Of a stretch of 25,177 nucleotides of DNA, positions 8,409 to 15,794 are shown piece after piece. Position 1 is the first letter of the stretch. Every line of letters begins with the position of its first letter. The translations under genes were made by a program, and so were the position numbers. A model generated the notes under the pieces. That model worked only from the letters and a program-made list of their open reading frames with translations, did not search any database and had not been told where the DNA came from. Source of the stretch: CAZAPZ01 sp964487285 (GTDB lineage: Bacteria > Campylobacterota_A > Desulfurellia > JAADFJ01); the NCBI GenBank assembly GCA_964487285.1, contig CAZAPZ010000013.1, positions 1-25,177 of the forward strand. The letters run 5' to 3'.

Positions 8409-9529
8409 AGCCTGTCTCCAATTTGTTCATTAAACGCCTGCAATCGAGTCATAAATTGTCCCTCGGAATCAAGTCTATAGCCTCCTTCCATCAATAGAAC
8501 TGGGATTTTATTCTCTTGAAGAGTTTTTGCGATTATTGAAAATTCAGCCTCCTCAGAATCGCAAAATGTAACGAGATAAAAAAGAACTCCTTTGACATCA
8601 GCTTCTTTACAATCTTTAATCAATTCGCTGATTCTCAGGTCGGAATCGGCTTTTGTTGAACAAGGAATTTTATTTAGATATCGCTTTGAAAGTGCGTAGT
8701 ACGGACCTTTTTCGCTCTTTTCCACAATTACTTTTGCCGCTCTGCTTCCATACATAAGATCATCGGTCACAATTCTCATATTAGCCTTATCAATCAATCT
8801 AAAGAATGGTAATGACTCAATCATAATAGAAGATATCGACAACTTTGTGCGATCTCTCAACGATCTGTCGCTAACAGACTTATAACCGTCAATTATTAAG
8901 TTGAGTTTTTCCATATACTCTAAACTATCCATGATAGTAGCAAGTGAAACAATTGAGATAAAATCAGCTGAATTTATAATGAGTTTCCCTTTTTTCACCA
9001 TATCGTAAAATTTTAAGAGCAAAAATCGTTTCCTGTTAACGACATTTATTTTATCAATAAGCAACTTTTCACTTATTATGACATCAAACCGCTTAGAGAG
9101 ATGATCTGCAAAATCCCTAAATTCTCCCGATAGAAATTCTATAGAGTCTTTTCTAACTACTGTTGGATATCGTAAAAAATGATAAAAGCTGCCGGCGGCA
9201 TTCTCTTCCCATACATCGGATATACCTCTTAATGAATCGCAATATCTTGAAAAAACAACACCTTTAAGATGCGGAATATTTTCTCTCATAAGTTGATCAA
9301 GAAAATTTCTTGATACTGAGCAGGCAAATCCATGAACTTTTGAATTAGCAGCTGTTATCTGCCTGTCATCAGGTGAAATTCTTGCAGGATGCATTCCCGC
9401 TGCCATGATAATCTCCTCGGGAATATATGTATCAAAATAGCCTATAATAGGTTTATTGATATCTTTCAAATAACTCGTTGGATTTTCTCTTATATTCCTA
9501 AAAGATTTCAAGGCAGCTGCAGCTTTCAT
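8405..9529 (-). CDS. 2-hydroxyacyl-CoA dehydratase / benzoyl-CoA reductase family subunit (HgdB/FldC/BcrC-like)
   Basis: This is the partner (374 residues) of the next gene. It shows the family opening GYFDTYIPEEIIMAAGMHP at residues 30-48, C70 (HGFACSVSR), C97 (SRYCDSLRG) and C323 (LVTFCDSEEAE), the three cysteines expected to bind a [4Fe-4S] cluster, and a C-terminal VLLMEGGYR block in place of the commoner LxIExDY. The length fits HgdB, FldC and BcrC. It overlaps the DUF35 gene upstream and the sister subunit downstream by 4 bases each (ATGA), so all three are probably translated in step. The central portion (about 150-300) is divergent and Lys/Ile rich. Whether the pair dehydrates an aryllactyl-CoA or reduces an aromatic ring cannot be decided here. 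Confidence 0.85.
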   Translation of the reverse strand: MKAAAALKSFRNIRENPTSYLKDINKPIIGYFDTYIPEEIIMAAGMHPARISPDDRQITAANSKVHGFACSVSRNFLDQLMRENIPHLKGVVFSRYCDSLRGISDVWEENAAGSFYHFLRYPTVVRKDSIEFLSGEFRDFADHLSKRFDVIISEKLLIDKINVVNRKRFLLLKFYDMVKKGKLIINSADFISIVSLATIMDSLEYMEKLNLIIDGYKSVSDRSLRDRTKLSISSIMIESLPFFRLIDKANMRIVTDDLMYGSRAAKVIVEKSEKGPYYALSKRYLNKIPCSTKADSDLRISELIKDCKEADVKGVLFYLVTFCDSEEAEFSIIAKTLQENKIPVLLMEGGYRLDSEGQFMTRLQAFNEQIGDRL

Positions 9530-9999
9530 TTCAATTCAAATCCAAAATAAACTCGATTTATGGTTATATTGTCTCTCCCTATTTCAGCAGGTATTGCAGG
9601 AACATCAAATACTTTAAGCTTTACCTTACTGCCTTTTTTCACCTCATCTGCCGATTTCAAACCTATTATACTCGCAACAAGATGAAAATCGTTTGAAAGT
9701 TTGATATATGCGTGAATAAGGGGCTTTTTAAAACCAACGGCAACTCCGGCTTTAAGTTCAGTAAAAAACTCGACAATCCCTTCAGTCGGTAAATCCGCCC
9801 ATTCAAATGTTTCATTTAAGCACTCAGGGCATAGAATTCTCGGAGGAAAACTAATTTTACCGCATTTTTTGCATTTTGTAGTGGTAAATCTGCCTTCCTT
9901 TAGATTATCAAAAAATTTCCAAATTTTTGTCAACTCTTTTCCTTCCATGGGGTAAGTATCAAGTATGACCGAATAACGATCTTTAAACTGACTATCCAT
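9526..9999 (-). CDS. DUF35 zinc-ribbon/OB-fold protein, thiolase partner
   Basis: This 157-residue protein has the two-part architecture of the DUF35 family: a short helix, a rubredoxin-like zinc ribbon with CKKCGKISFPPRILCPEC (two CxxC pairs, residues about 43-60), then a beta-rich OB fold carrying EGIVEFFTEL and HAYIKLSNDFHLVASI. Such proteins are known to sit next to, and in studied cases form complexes with, thiolase-superfamily enzymes; BbsA of the benzylsuccinate beta-oxidation pathway is an example. Here it starts one base after the thiolase stop codon behind a GGGAGAG ribosome site, so co-translation is expected. It most likely docks on the thiolase and helps bind the acyl-CoA. Confidence 0.88.
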   Translation of the reverse strand: MDSQFKDRYSVILDTYPMEGKELTKIWKFFDNLKEGRFTTTKCKKCGKISFPPRILCPECLNETFEWADLPTEGIVEFFTELKAGVAVGFKKPLIHAYIKLSNDFHLVASIIGLKSADEVKKGSKVKLKVFDVPAIPAEIGRDNITINRVYFGFELK

Positions 10000-10000
10000 A

Positions 10001-11167
10001 TTAATCTCTCCCGTAGATAACTATTGTATGGGTGACTACTGCGCCGCTGAAATTATGAGTTAATCCTATTTTGGCATTTTCAACCTGATGAGATGCATCG
10101 CCGCGAAGCTGTTTTGTAATTTCTATCGCCTGTCTTATGCCTGTTCCGCCGAATGGATGACCGCAGCTTAGCAGCCCGCCGTCCGTGTTAATAGGCAGTT
10201 TTCCACCAAAGTCAGAACCTCCGCTTTGGGCAAAAGAACCGCCTTCTCCCTTCTCGCAAAATCCAAGATCTTCGGTTTCTATTATCTCTGAAATAGTAAA
10301 ACAATCATGTGTTTGAGCAACATCTACATCAGCAGCGGTTATTCCTGCCTGTGAATACGCATGCTGTGCCGCAGTCTTAAGAGCTCCCCATGTTGTCCAG
10401 TCTTTTCTATTTACAATGCTGTTGCTGTCTGACGCCTGAGATGAGCCTATAACTTTTACGAGCGGTCTATCCGTGGTATTTCTTGCCCTCTCTTTTGTTG
10501 TTAGAATAACAGCCGCACAGCCATCCGTTATAGGGCAGCAATCGTATAATTTAAGCGGAGCGGCAATCGGCTTTGCAGATAGCGCTTCAGCAAGCGTAAT
10601 TTCCTTATTGAACTGACCTTTAGGGTTGTTCAGTCCGTTTCTCCTATTTTTAACGCTTACCATTGCAAGCTGCTCCTCTGTGGTTCCATATAATTCCGAA
10701 TGTTTCTGAAAAACCAACGAAAGTAATGATGGCGGCAATCCTAAGCCTTGAGCTCCTTCCCAATCATGATCAACGCTTCCAAGCTGGCTATAAAATGTTT
10801 CCCATCTTTGGGGAGTAAACAATTTTTCTCCACCGATAACCATTATTGTCTTTGCCAAACCGCTTTCTATCATTCCTGCTGCAAGTATTATTGCGGCACT
10901 TCCGCTTCCGCATAAAAGCTCTACTCTTGCACATACCGAGGTTGGTTTTATGCCAAGATATTCGGCCACCATAGGTGCAAGGTGAGTTTGACGCGATAAG
11001 CGCTCCGAAGTTGCAGAAGCAACAAGAATTCCGTCAATATCAGGCGGTAATATATTCGGATTATCATCATAACACGCCTTTCCAGCCTCTTGAAAAAGTT
11101 CCGTCAGCGTTGCATGTCTATAACCCCATTTCGATTGACCGCCTGCCGCTACACATACATTATTCAT
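10001..11167 (-). CDS. Thiolase (SCP-x/lipid-transfer type acetyl-CoA acyltransferase)
   Basis: The product has 388 residues and cleaves a 3-oxoacyl-CoA with CoA, giving acetyl-CoA and a shortened acyl-CoA. The nucleophile is C86 in RVELLCGSGSAAI. HDCFTISEI (about 285), CGHPFGGTG (about H337) and the C-terminal THNFSG block provide the remaining active-site elements of the SCP2-thiolase branch. The GHPxGG rather than GHPxGA form and the adjacent DUF35 gene place it with the heteromeric thiolases such as BbsB or archaeal acetoacetyl-CoA thiolase, not classical FadA. It follows the acyl-CoA ligase by 51 bases and has a GGAGGT ribosome site. In the pathway it would release acetyl-CoA in the last step. 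Confidence 0.9.
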   Translation of the reverse strand: MNNVCVAAGGQSKWGYRHATLTELFQEAGKACYDDNPNILPPDIDGILVASATSERLSRQTHLAPMVAEYLGIKPTSVCARVELLCGSGSAAIILAAGMIESGLAKTIMVIGGEKLFTPQRWETFYSQLGSVDHDWEGAQGLGLPPSLLSLVFQKHSELYGTTEEQLAMVSVKNRRNGLNNPKGQFNKEITLAEALSAKPIAAPLKLYDCCPITDGCAAVILTTKERARNTTDRPLVKVIGSSQASDSNSIVNRKDWTTWGALKTAAQHAYSQAGITAADVDVAQTHDCFTISEIIETEDLGFCEKGEGGSFAQSGGSDFGGKLPINTDGGLLSCGHPFGGTGIRQAIEITKQLRGDASHQVENAKIGLTHNFSGAVVTHTIVIYGRD

Positions 11168-11218
11168 CTAACCTCCAAATTCTTTTTTAGGGTCTGCAAA
11201 TAAAAAACTTGAGTCATA

Positions 11219-12718
11219 TTATTTATTTACAGATCCCTTAGCCTGCTCGCGCAATACTCTTTTTAAAATTTTACCCGTTGCATTTTTTGGCAGCGATTCT
11301 ACAAATTTGATCATTTTAGGCGCTTTAAAATGAGCAATCCTATCTCTGCAAAATTCTATAATTTCAGTTTCGCTAACGCTCATTCCTTCTTTCAGCACTA
11401 TATACGCCAACACTGATTCTTGATATATCTTATCCGGCATTCCAACTACAGCACATTCTTTTATACAATCGTTTTGATACAAAGTCTCTTCAACCTCGCG
11501 CGGTGCAATCTTTTCTCCTCCTGAATTTATGATATCCTTTGTTCTGTCAACAAGATACAGATAGCCTTCATCATCTATTTTGCCTACATCACCTGTATGC
11601 AGCCATCCGTTTCTTAGTGCTGCCTTTGTAGCTTCAGGCTTTCCGTAATATTTAAGCATTATATTCGGTCCTTTTATCAAAATCTCACCAATTTCACCTG
11701 CTTTTAAAGGATTATCATTTTCATCAACAACTCTAATCTCAACATTTTCAATGGGAGTTCCCACAGAACCTACTTTATGTTTGATTTCATGATTATATGT
11801 GGCAAACGGAGTAGATTCCGTCAATCCGTATGCTTCGTTTATATCCAACCCTGTCCGCTTTTTCCATCTTTTGATAATCTCAATCGGCAAACTTGATGCA
11901 GCCGAAAAACAGTAGTTTAAACCTTTCAGATATTGTTCACTACTTTCATCATTCAGCAGCATGATATAGATTGTCGGAACAGCATAGAATCTTGTTACGC
12001 TAAAATCTTTTATCAGATTTAAAACCTCTTCCTGCTCATATTTCTCGCAAATTACAAGCGTTGAACCACGATTTATTGAACTGTTTGCGATAAAATTTTG
12101 AGCAAATGAATGAAATAGCGGTAAAAAACAGATCAATTTATCATCAACAGCCAACCCCGTATGGTGAATTACCGAAAAACCGTTGCTTATTATATTTCCA
12201 TGTGAAAGGACAACGCCTTTGGGGTCTCCTGTTGTTCCTGATGTATATATTATAGATGCAGGGTGGTCGGAATTGCAATAAACGGTTTCAAACAGATCGT
12301 CAACAGGAATATCGTAGAAACTCAGATCGGCTCCTTTACCTATCGATACGGTTTTTGTTAGAAAAGTCTCGTTTTTCGGAGGCAGGTTGACAAGTAAAGA
12401 TTCTTCTGCAAACAATATTTTCGCTTTTGAATCATTTAATATATATTTTATCTCATTCTGCTGAAGCAGATAGTTTATCGACACTGCCGTAGCACCTATC
12501 TTTTGAATTCCATAGTAGATATAGAAAAACTCTATACTGTTGGTTGTTAATATGGCAACATTTTCTTTAGGTTTAATGCCAAATTTATCAAGATAGTTTG
12601 CAACTCTGTTTGAATGCAAGTATAAATCAGCGTAAGATGCCTCGCTCTCTTTTGTGATAATTGCAGCTTTATTGCCATACAATTTGTAATTTCCATCAAC
12701 AAAGGACGCATTATTCAT
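11219..12718 (-). CDS. AMP-forming acyl-CoA synthetase (FadD-like)
   Basis: The enzyme activates a carboxylic acid to its CoA thioester using ATP. Motifs are IIYTSGTTGDPKG (about 157-169), YGLTESTPFATYN, GWLHTGDVGKIDDEGYLYLVDR, KIAPREVEE and the C-terminal PKNATGKILKR with the catalytic lysine. The chosen ATG at 12718 overlaps the preceding stop by 4 bases (ATGA) and gives 499 residues, normal for the family. An upstream in-frame TTG at 12751 would add 11 residues inside the previous gene and is less likely. It is distinct from the PaaK-type ligase later in the operon, so two different acids, or two stages, are probably activated. Its place after a 2-oxo acid reductase-like gene suggests a 2-hydroxy acid or an imported aryl acid as substrate, which is an inference. 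Confidence 0.9.
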   Translation of the reverse strand: MNNASFVDGNYKLYGNKAAIITKESEASYADLYLHSNRVANYLDKFGIKPKENVAILTTNSIEFFYIYYGIQKIGATAVSINYLLQQNEIKYILNDSKAKILFAEESLLVNLPPKNETFLTKTVSIGKGADLSFYDIPVDDLFETVYCNSDHPASIIYTSGTTGDPKGVVLSHGNIISNGFSVIHHTGLAVDDKLICFLPLFHSFAQNFIANSSINRGSTLVICEKYEQEEVLNLIKDFSVTRFYAVPTIYIMLLNDESSEQYLKGLNYCFSAASSLPIEIIKRWKKRTGLDINEAYGLTESTPFATYNHEIKHKVGSVGTPIENVEIRVVDENDNPLKAGEIGEILIKGPNIMLKYYGKPEATKAALRNGWLHTGDVGKIDDEGYLYLVDRTKDIINSGGEKIAPREVEETLYQNDCIKECAVVGMPDKIYQESVLAYIVLKEGMSVSETEIIEFCRDRIAHFKAPKMIKFVESLPKNATGKILKRVLREQAKGSVNK

Positions 12719-13680
12719 ACATTCACACCCGACATAGCTTGCTTTTTCCAAACTATTTTCTGTTCAAGTGCTTTTACCATCAACGTAACTGCGTCGTTGA
12801 AAGGCGTCGCAACATTAAGCTCTCTGCCTAATTTAGAAATCTCACCGTTTAGAGAATCTATCTCCGTGCGTCTATCCGCATCTATATCCTGAAGCATAGA
12901 TACTCTGTTGTCTTGAACTCCTGCAACCGCTTTTATCGAAAATTCACCGGGATTTTTCATTTCATCAAAATAGAGTCCCTTCTTTTTAGCCACAGCAGCC
13001 GTCTCTTCGGCTAATTTATAAATCAGTTTTTTTGTTGCATCGCATTTTGTAAGCTGCAGCCCCGTAAATCCCGTCAATGCTGCAACGGCATTGCATGCAA
13101 CATTAGCTATGAGTTTTCTCCATATAGGAACTTCGATATTGCCCTTTATAAGATTTACCTTAAATCCGGCAATATTTAAAAAATTAATCATTTTCATCAT
13201 TGCATCGCCGGGTTTATTCCCATCAAATCTTCCAAGCCATACCCCCCCCATTCCGCCTGTATAACGTATGTGACAATTATCAAGCGGCATTGCACTATGG
13301 GCTGTTACTCCGCCTACAACTCTTTCTTTACCTACAATTTTGGCAATCTGTTCAAGATTGCCAAGGCCGTTTTGAACAGAAAAAACAGGAGTTTTGTCAT
13401 CAATTAGATATTTGGCAGATTTAGCCGCTGATGTTGTGCTGAAACCTTTCACGGAGATTTGAACTATGTCAAACTTTCCTATTGTTTTAGGATTCGATGC
13501 AGCTTTTACCCATTGATGTTTATAGCTTCCATCCGGCATAAAAAGTGTAATGCCGTAATTATTGATATCCTCTACCTTTTTCTCATTTAATTCGATTAAA
13601 TATACCTCACAACCGGCTTCTTGTAAAAGAACTCCAAAAGTTGACCCCAACGCACCGGCTCCAATGATTGCTACCTTCAA
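12715..13680 (-). CDS. Ketopantoate reductase-family 2-oxo acid reductase
   Basis: This is an NAD(P)H-dependent reductase of 321 residues. The N-terminal Rossmann fold is visible as VAIIGAGALGSTFG, with SVKGF and FSVQNGLGN at the expected spacing. The C-terminal helical domain shows WRKLIANVACNAVAALTG (catalytic Lys region) and SMLQDIDADRRTEIDSLNG, both strong family marks. The start is a TTG at 13680 preceded by GGGGGTGG. No ATG fits the conserved N-terminus. It is the first gene of the catabolic operon, so a role in pantothenate synthesis (panE) is unlikely. Family members include D-mandelate/D-2-hydroxy acid dehydrogenases, making an aryl 2-oxo acid (for example arylpyruvate) a plausible substrate. 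The fold is certain, while the reaction in this pathway is inferred. Confidence 0.85.
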   Translation of the reverse strand: MKVAIIGAGALGSTFGVLLQEAGCEVYLIELNEKKVEDINNYGITLFMPDGSYKHQWVKAASNPKTIGKFDIVQISVKGFSTTSAAKSAKYLIDDKTPVFSVQNGLGNLEQIAKIVGKERVVGGVTAHSAMPLDNCHIRYTGGMGGVWLGRFDGNKPGDAMMKMINFLNIAGFKVNLIKGNIEVPIWRKLIANVACNAVAALTGFTGLQLTKCDATKKLIYKLAEETAAVAKKKGLYFDEMKNPGEFSIKAVAGVQDNRVSMLQDIDADRRTEIDSLNGEISKLGRELNVATPFNDAVTLMVKALEQKIVWKKQAMSGVNV

Positions 13681-13777
13681 AAACCACCCCCGATATAAAT
13701 TTTCTACATAAACATTGTTCTACCGCGTCTTCTCAAATATATCTCTTTAAAATATTATTATCTATAATTCATCGTTG

Positions 13778-13799
13778 AATAGTATCGCATCGAACTATT
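13778..13799. promoter_or_regulatory. Operator-like inverted repeat over the predicted start of the minus operon
   Basis: The arms AATAGT (13778-13783) and ACTATT (13794-13799) are perfect complements separated by 10 bases. They lie immediately downstream of the -10 hexamer of the minus promoter and span its predicted start site near 13794, where a bound repressor would block transcription. Short AT-rich arms make a chance match possible. Confidence 0.35.
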
Positions 13800-13800
13800 T

Positions 13801-13831
13801 ATTATAATAATAGCTTAGAATTGCTTGTCAA
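13801..13831 (-). promoter_or_regulatory. sigma70-type promoter for the 12-gene catabolic operon
   Basis: On the minus strand a perfect TTGACA (13831-13826) and a perfect TATAAT (13806-13801) are 19 bases apart; an overlapping ATTATA gives 17-base spacing. Transcription would start near 13794, leaving about 115 bases of leader before the first start codon at 13680. Confidence 0.7.
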
Positions 13832-13849
13832 GTAATTAAATTAACTAAT

Positions 13850-13884
13850 CTAAAATCTATATAAAAATAAAAGATAGATTTTAG
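13850..13884. promoter_or_regulatory. Perfect 11-bp inverted repeat between divergent promoters (candidate regulator site)
   Basis: CTAAAATCTAT (13850-13860) and its exact reverse complement ATAGATTTTAG (13874-13884) flank a 13-base AT spacer. The centre is about 73 bases upstream of the predicted minus-operon start and about 150 upstream of the plus start. This position is usual for an activator of the minus operon. No regulator gene is in the window to pair with it. Confidence 0.55.
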
Positions 13885-13979
13885 GTAGAATAACACTATT
13901 ATTTGTTTTAAGTTATGACTAGGAAGAGAAAAGCGTTGAAAATAATATTCTCATAAATATCAAAAACCTAAAGCTTTTG

Positions 13980-14008
13980 TTGAATCGTAATATTAGGTGA
14001 AGTATTAT
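13980..14008 (+). promoter_or_regulatory. sigma70-type promoter for the FAH-family gene
   Basis: TTGAAT (13980-13985) and TATTAT (14003-14008) are separated by exactly 17 bases. The predicted start near 14015 leaves a leader of about 20 bases with an AGGAGGG ribosome site at 14023-14029 before the ATG at 14035. Confidence 0.6.
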
Positions 14009-14034
14009 AACTTAAGAACATTAGGAGGGACAAA

Positions 14035-14817
14035 ATGAAAATTGTAAGATTTATCGAGAAAAATCAAGAATTTTACGGAGTGCTGAAAAGTGGTATCATA
14101 AATAAAATTTCAGGCTCAATTTTTAATAAATATGTTATCACTAAAGAACAAACAAAATTAGATTTGGTTAAACTTGTTAACCCTGTTGACCCGCCTAATA
14201 TTTTGGCCATTGGATTAAACTATAAACAACATGCCGTAGAAAGCGGGTTCAAATTTCCGGAGAAGCCTGTTTTGTTTCTTAAATCTACATCTAGTGTTAT
14301 TGGTACAAATAGTTATATAAAATTGCCTAACATGGCACCAAATAAAGTTGACTATGAAGCCGAACTTGCGATCATAATCGGCAGGAAAGCAAAAGACTTA
14401 GAACCTGCAGAAACAGATAATTACATTTTAGGCTATACCTGCGCAAATGATGTCAGTGCCCGTGACTGCCAGTTAAAAATTGATAAACAGTGGGCCAGAG
14501 GCAAATCATTTGATACTTTCTGCCCTATTGGTCCTTGGATTGAAACAGATCTTGATCCGAATAACTGTAAGATTTCATTAAGATTAAATAATGAGATTAT
14601 GCAACAATCCTCCACCTCAGATATGATTTTTAATTGTCGGGAGATTGTCAGCTATTTATCCAAAAACATGACACTGCTGCCGGGCACACTTATTTTAACC
14701 GGAACTCCTCAAGGTGTTGGTTTTGCACGTAATCCGGCTGTTTATCTTAAAGCGGGTGATACAATTGAAATTGAAATAGAAAATATAGGTATCTTAACTA
14801 ACTCTATAAAAAATTAG
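14035..14817 (+). CDS. Fumarylacetoacetate hydrolase-family protein
   Basis: The product has 260 residues with the C-terminal FAH catalytic domain. IGLNYKQHAVE (about 60-70) is the usual opening. VDYEAELAIIIG supplies the two metal-binding glutamates, NDVSARD the aspartate, and KSFDTFCPIGPWI and LTGTPQGVG complete the active site. Members hydrolyse C-C bonds in beta-diketo acids, decarboxylate oxaloacetate, or act as isomerases/hydratases of hydroxymuconate-type acids. The reaction cannot be told from sequence. It is transcribed divergently from the aryl-CoA operon from its own promoter and followed 72 bases later by an amidohydrolase, which suggests a short hydrolytic side branch of the same pathway. 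Confidence 0.9.
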   Translation: MKIVRFIEKNQEFYGVLKSGIINKISGSIFNKYVITKEQTKLDLVKLVNPVDPPNILAIGLNYKQHAVESGFKFPEKPVLFLKSTSSVIGTNSYIKLPNMAPNKVDYEAELAIIIGRKAKDLEPAETDNYILGYTCANDVSARDCQLKIDKQWARGKSFDTFCPIGPWIETDLDPNNCKISLRLNNEIMQQSSTSDMIFNCREIVSYLSKNMTLLPGTLILTGTPQGVGFARNPAVYLKAGDTIEIEIENIGILTNSIKN

Positions 14818-14889
14818 CGCTCAAGACTTATCGGCTGGATTTTAAATTATAATGATACATTACAACTAAAAAATGTAGGGAGAAAGGAA

Positions 14890-15633
14890 ATGAAAATATT
14901 TGATTCGCATTTCCATATTATTAATCCTGATTATCCATTGATTGAAAATAACGGATTTCTACCTCATAAATTCACGATTGAAGATTATCGAGAAAAAACA
15001 AAAAAAATTAATATTGTTGGAGGTGCAATAGTTTCGGGGTCATTTCAAGCATTTGACCAAAACTATTTAATAGACGCTTTAAATATATTAGGGAAAAATT
15101 ATTTTGGTGTTGTAAATATTCCTTATAATATTCAAAATATTGAATTGAATAAACTGAAAAAGGCTAATATTGCAGCGGTCAGATTTAATTTAAAAAGAGG
15201 TGGTTCTGAAACAGTGGATAATTTAGAAAAGTTATCTAAAAGAGTTTATAGCCAATTCAATTGGCATACCGAAATCTATGTTGATTGTAAAAATTTAAAA
15301 GAATTGGATTTGAAACTCAAGAATATTCCTAAATTTTCGATTGACCACTTAGGGCTTTCCAGGGAAGGCTTAATCGATCTCTATCGTTGGGTTGAAAAAG
15401 GAGTAAAAGTTAAAGCAACAGGTTTTGGGAGAATTAATTTTGATCCGATACCTGTAATGAGAAAAATATATGAAATCAATCCTGACGCACTAATGTTTGG
15501 AACAGATCTACCTTCAACAAGAGCAAAAATACCTTTTACCGTAAAAGATATCAACTTGATTAAAGAAAATTTTACAAAATTTGAACAAAATAAAATATTC
15601 TATGAGAATGCTTATCAATGGTATAACAAATAA
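14890..15633 (+). CDS. Amidohydrolase-2 family TIM-barrel metal-dependent hydrolase
   Basis: The protein has 247 residues and opens MKIFDSHFHIINPDYPL, the HxH metal site on the first strand. SIDHLGL (about 158) supplies the third histidine region, GTDLPS (about 208) the catalytic aspartate, and the chain ends with NAYQWY, all characteristic of the amidohydrolase-2 group that includes 2-pyrone-4,6-dicarboxylate lactonase and several decarboxylases. At 247 residues it is shorter than many members (about 280-330) but keeps the metal motifs. A GGGAGAAAGG ribosome site precedes the ATG. The base composition is strongly AT-rich. It is likely co-transcribed with the FAH-family gene. The exact substrate is unknown; a cyclic ester, amide or carboxylate is plausible. 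Confidence 0.8.
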   Translation: MKIFDSHFHIINPDYPLIENNGFLPHKFTIEDYREKTKKINIVGGAIVSGSFQAFDQNYLIDALNILGKNYFGVVNIPYNIQNIELNKLKKANIAAVRFNLKRGGSETVDNLEKLSKRVYSQFNWHTEIYVDCKNLKELDLKLKNIPKFSIDHLGLSREGLIDLYRWVEKGVKVKATGFGRINFDPIPVMRKIYEINPDALMFGTDLPSTRAKIPFTVKDINLIKENFTKFEQNKIFYENAYQWYNK

Positions 15634-15760
15634 AAAAACTACCGCCCGCATTACCCATAATTCAATATGACTTTTTACTCTGCAAAAAATTTATTCTATT
15701 TCGAACCGACTTGATTTATCATACTTTTTTAGAAGCAGCTGAGGCTTAAATATTAAAAAC

Positions 15761-15788
15761 TTGACTCTTGCGCTTGCATTGTTAAATT
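15761..15788 (+). promoter_or_regulatory. Candidate promoter giving a leaderless methyltransferase transcript
   Basis: TTGACT (15761-15766) is followed after 16 bases by TAAATT (15783-15788). The ATG of the methyltransferase lies only 7 bases further on, and no Shine-Dalgarno sequence precedes it. This fits transcription starting at or very near the start codon. Confidence 0.4.
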
Positions 15789-15794
15789 TTTCAT

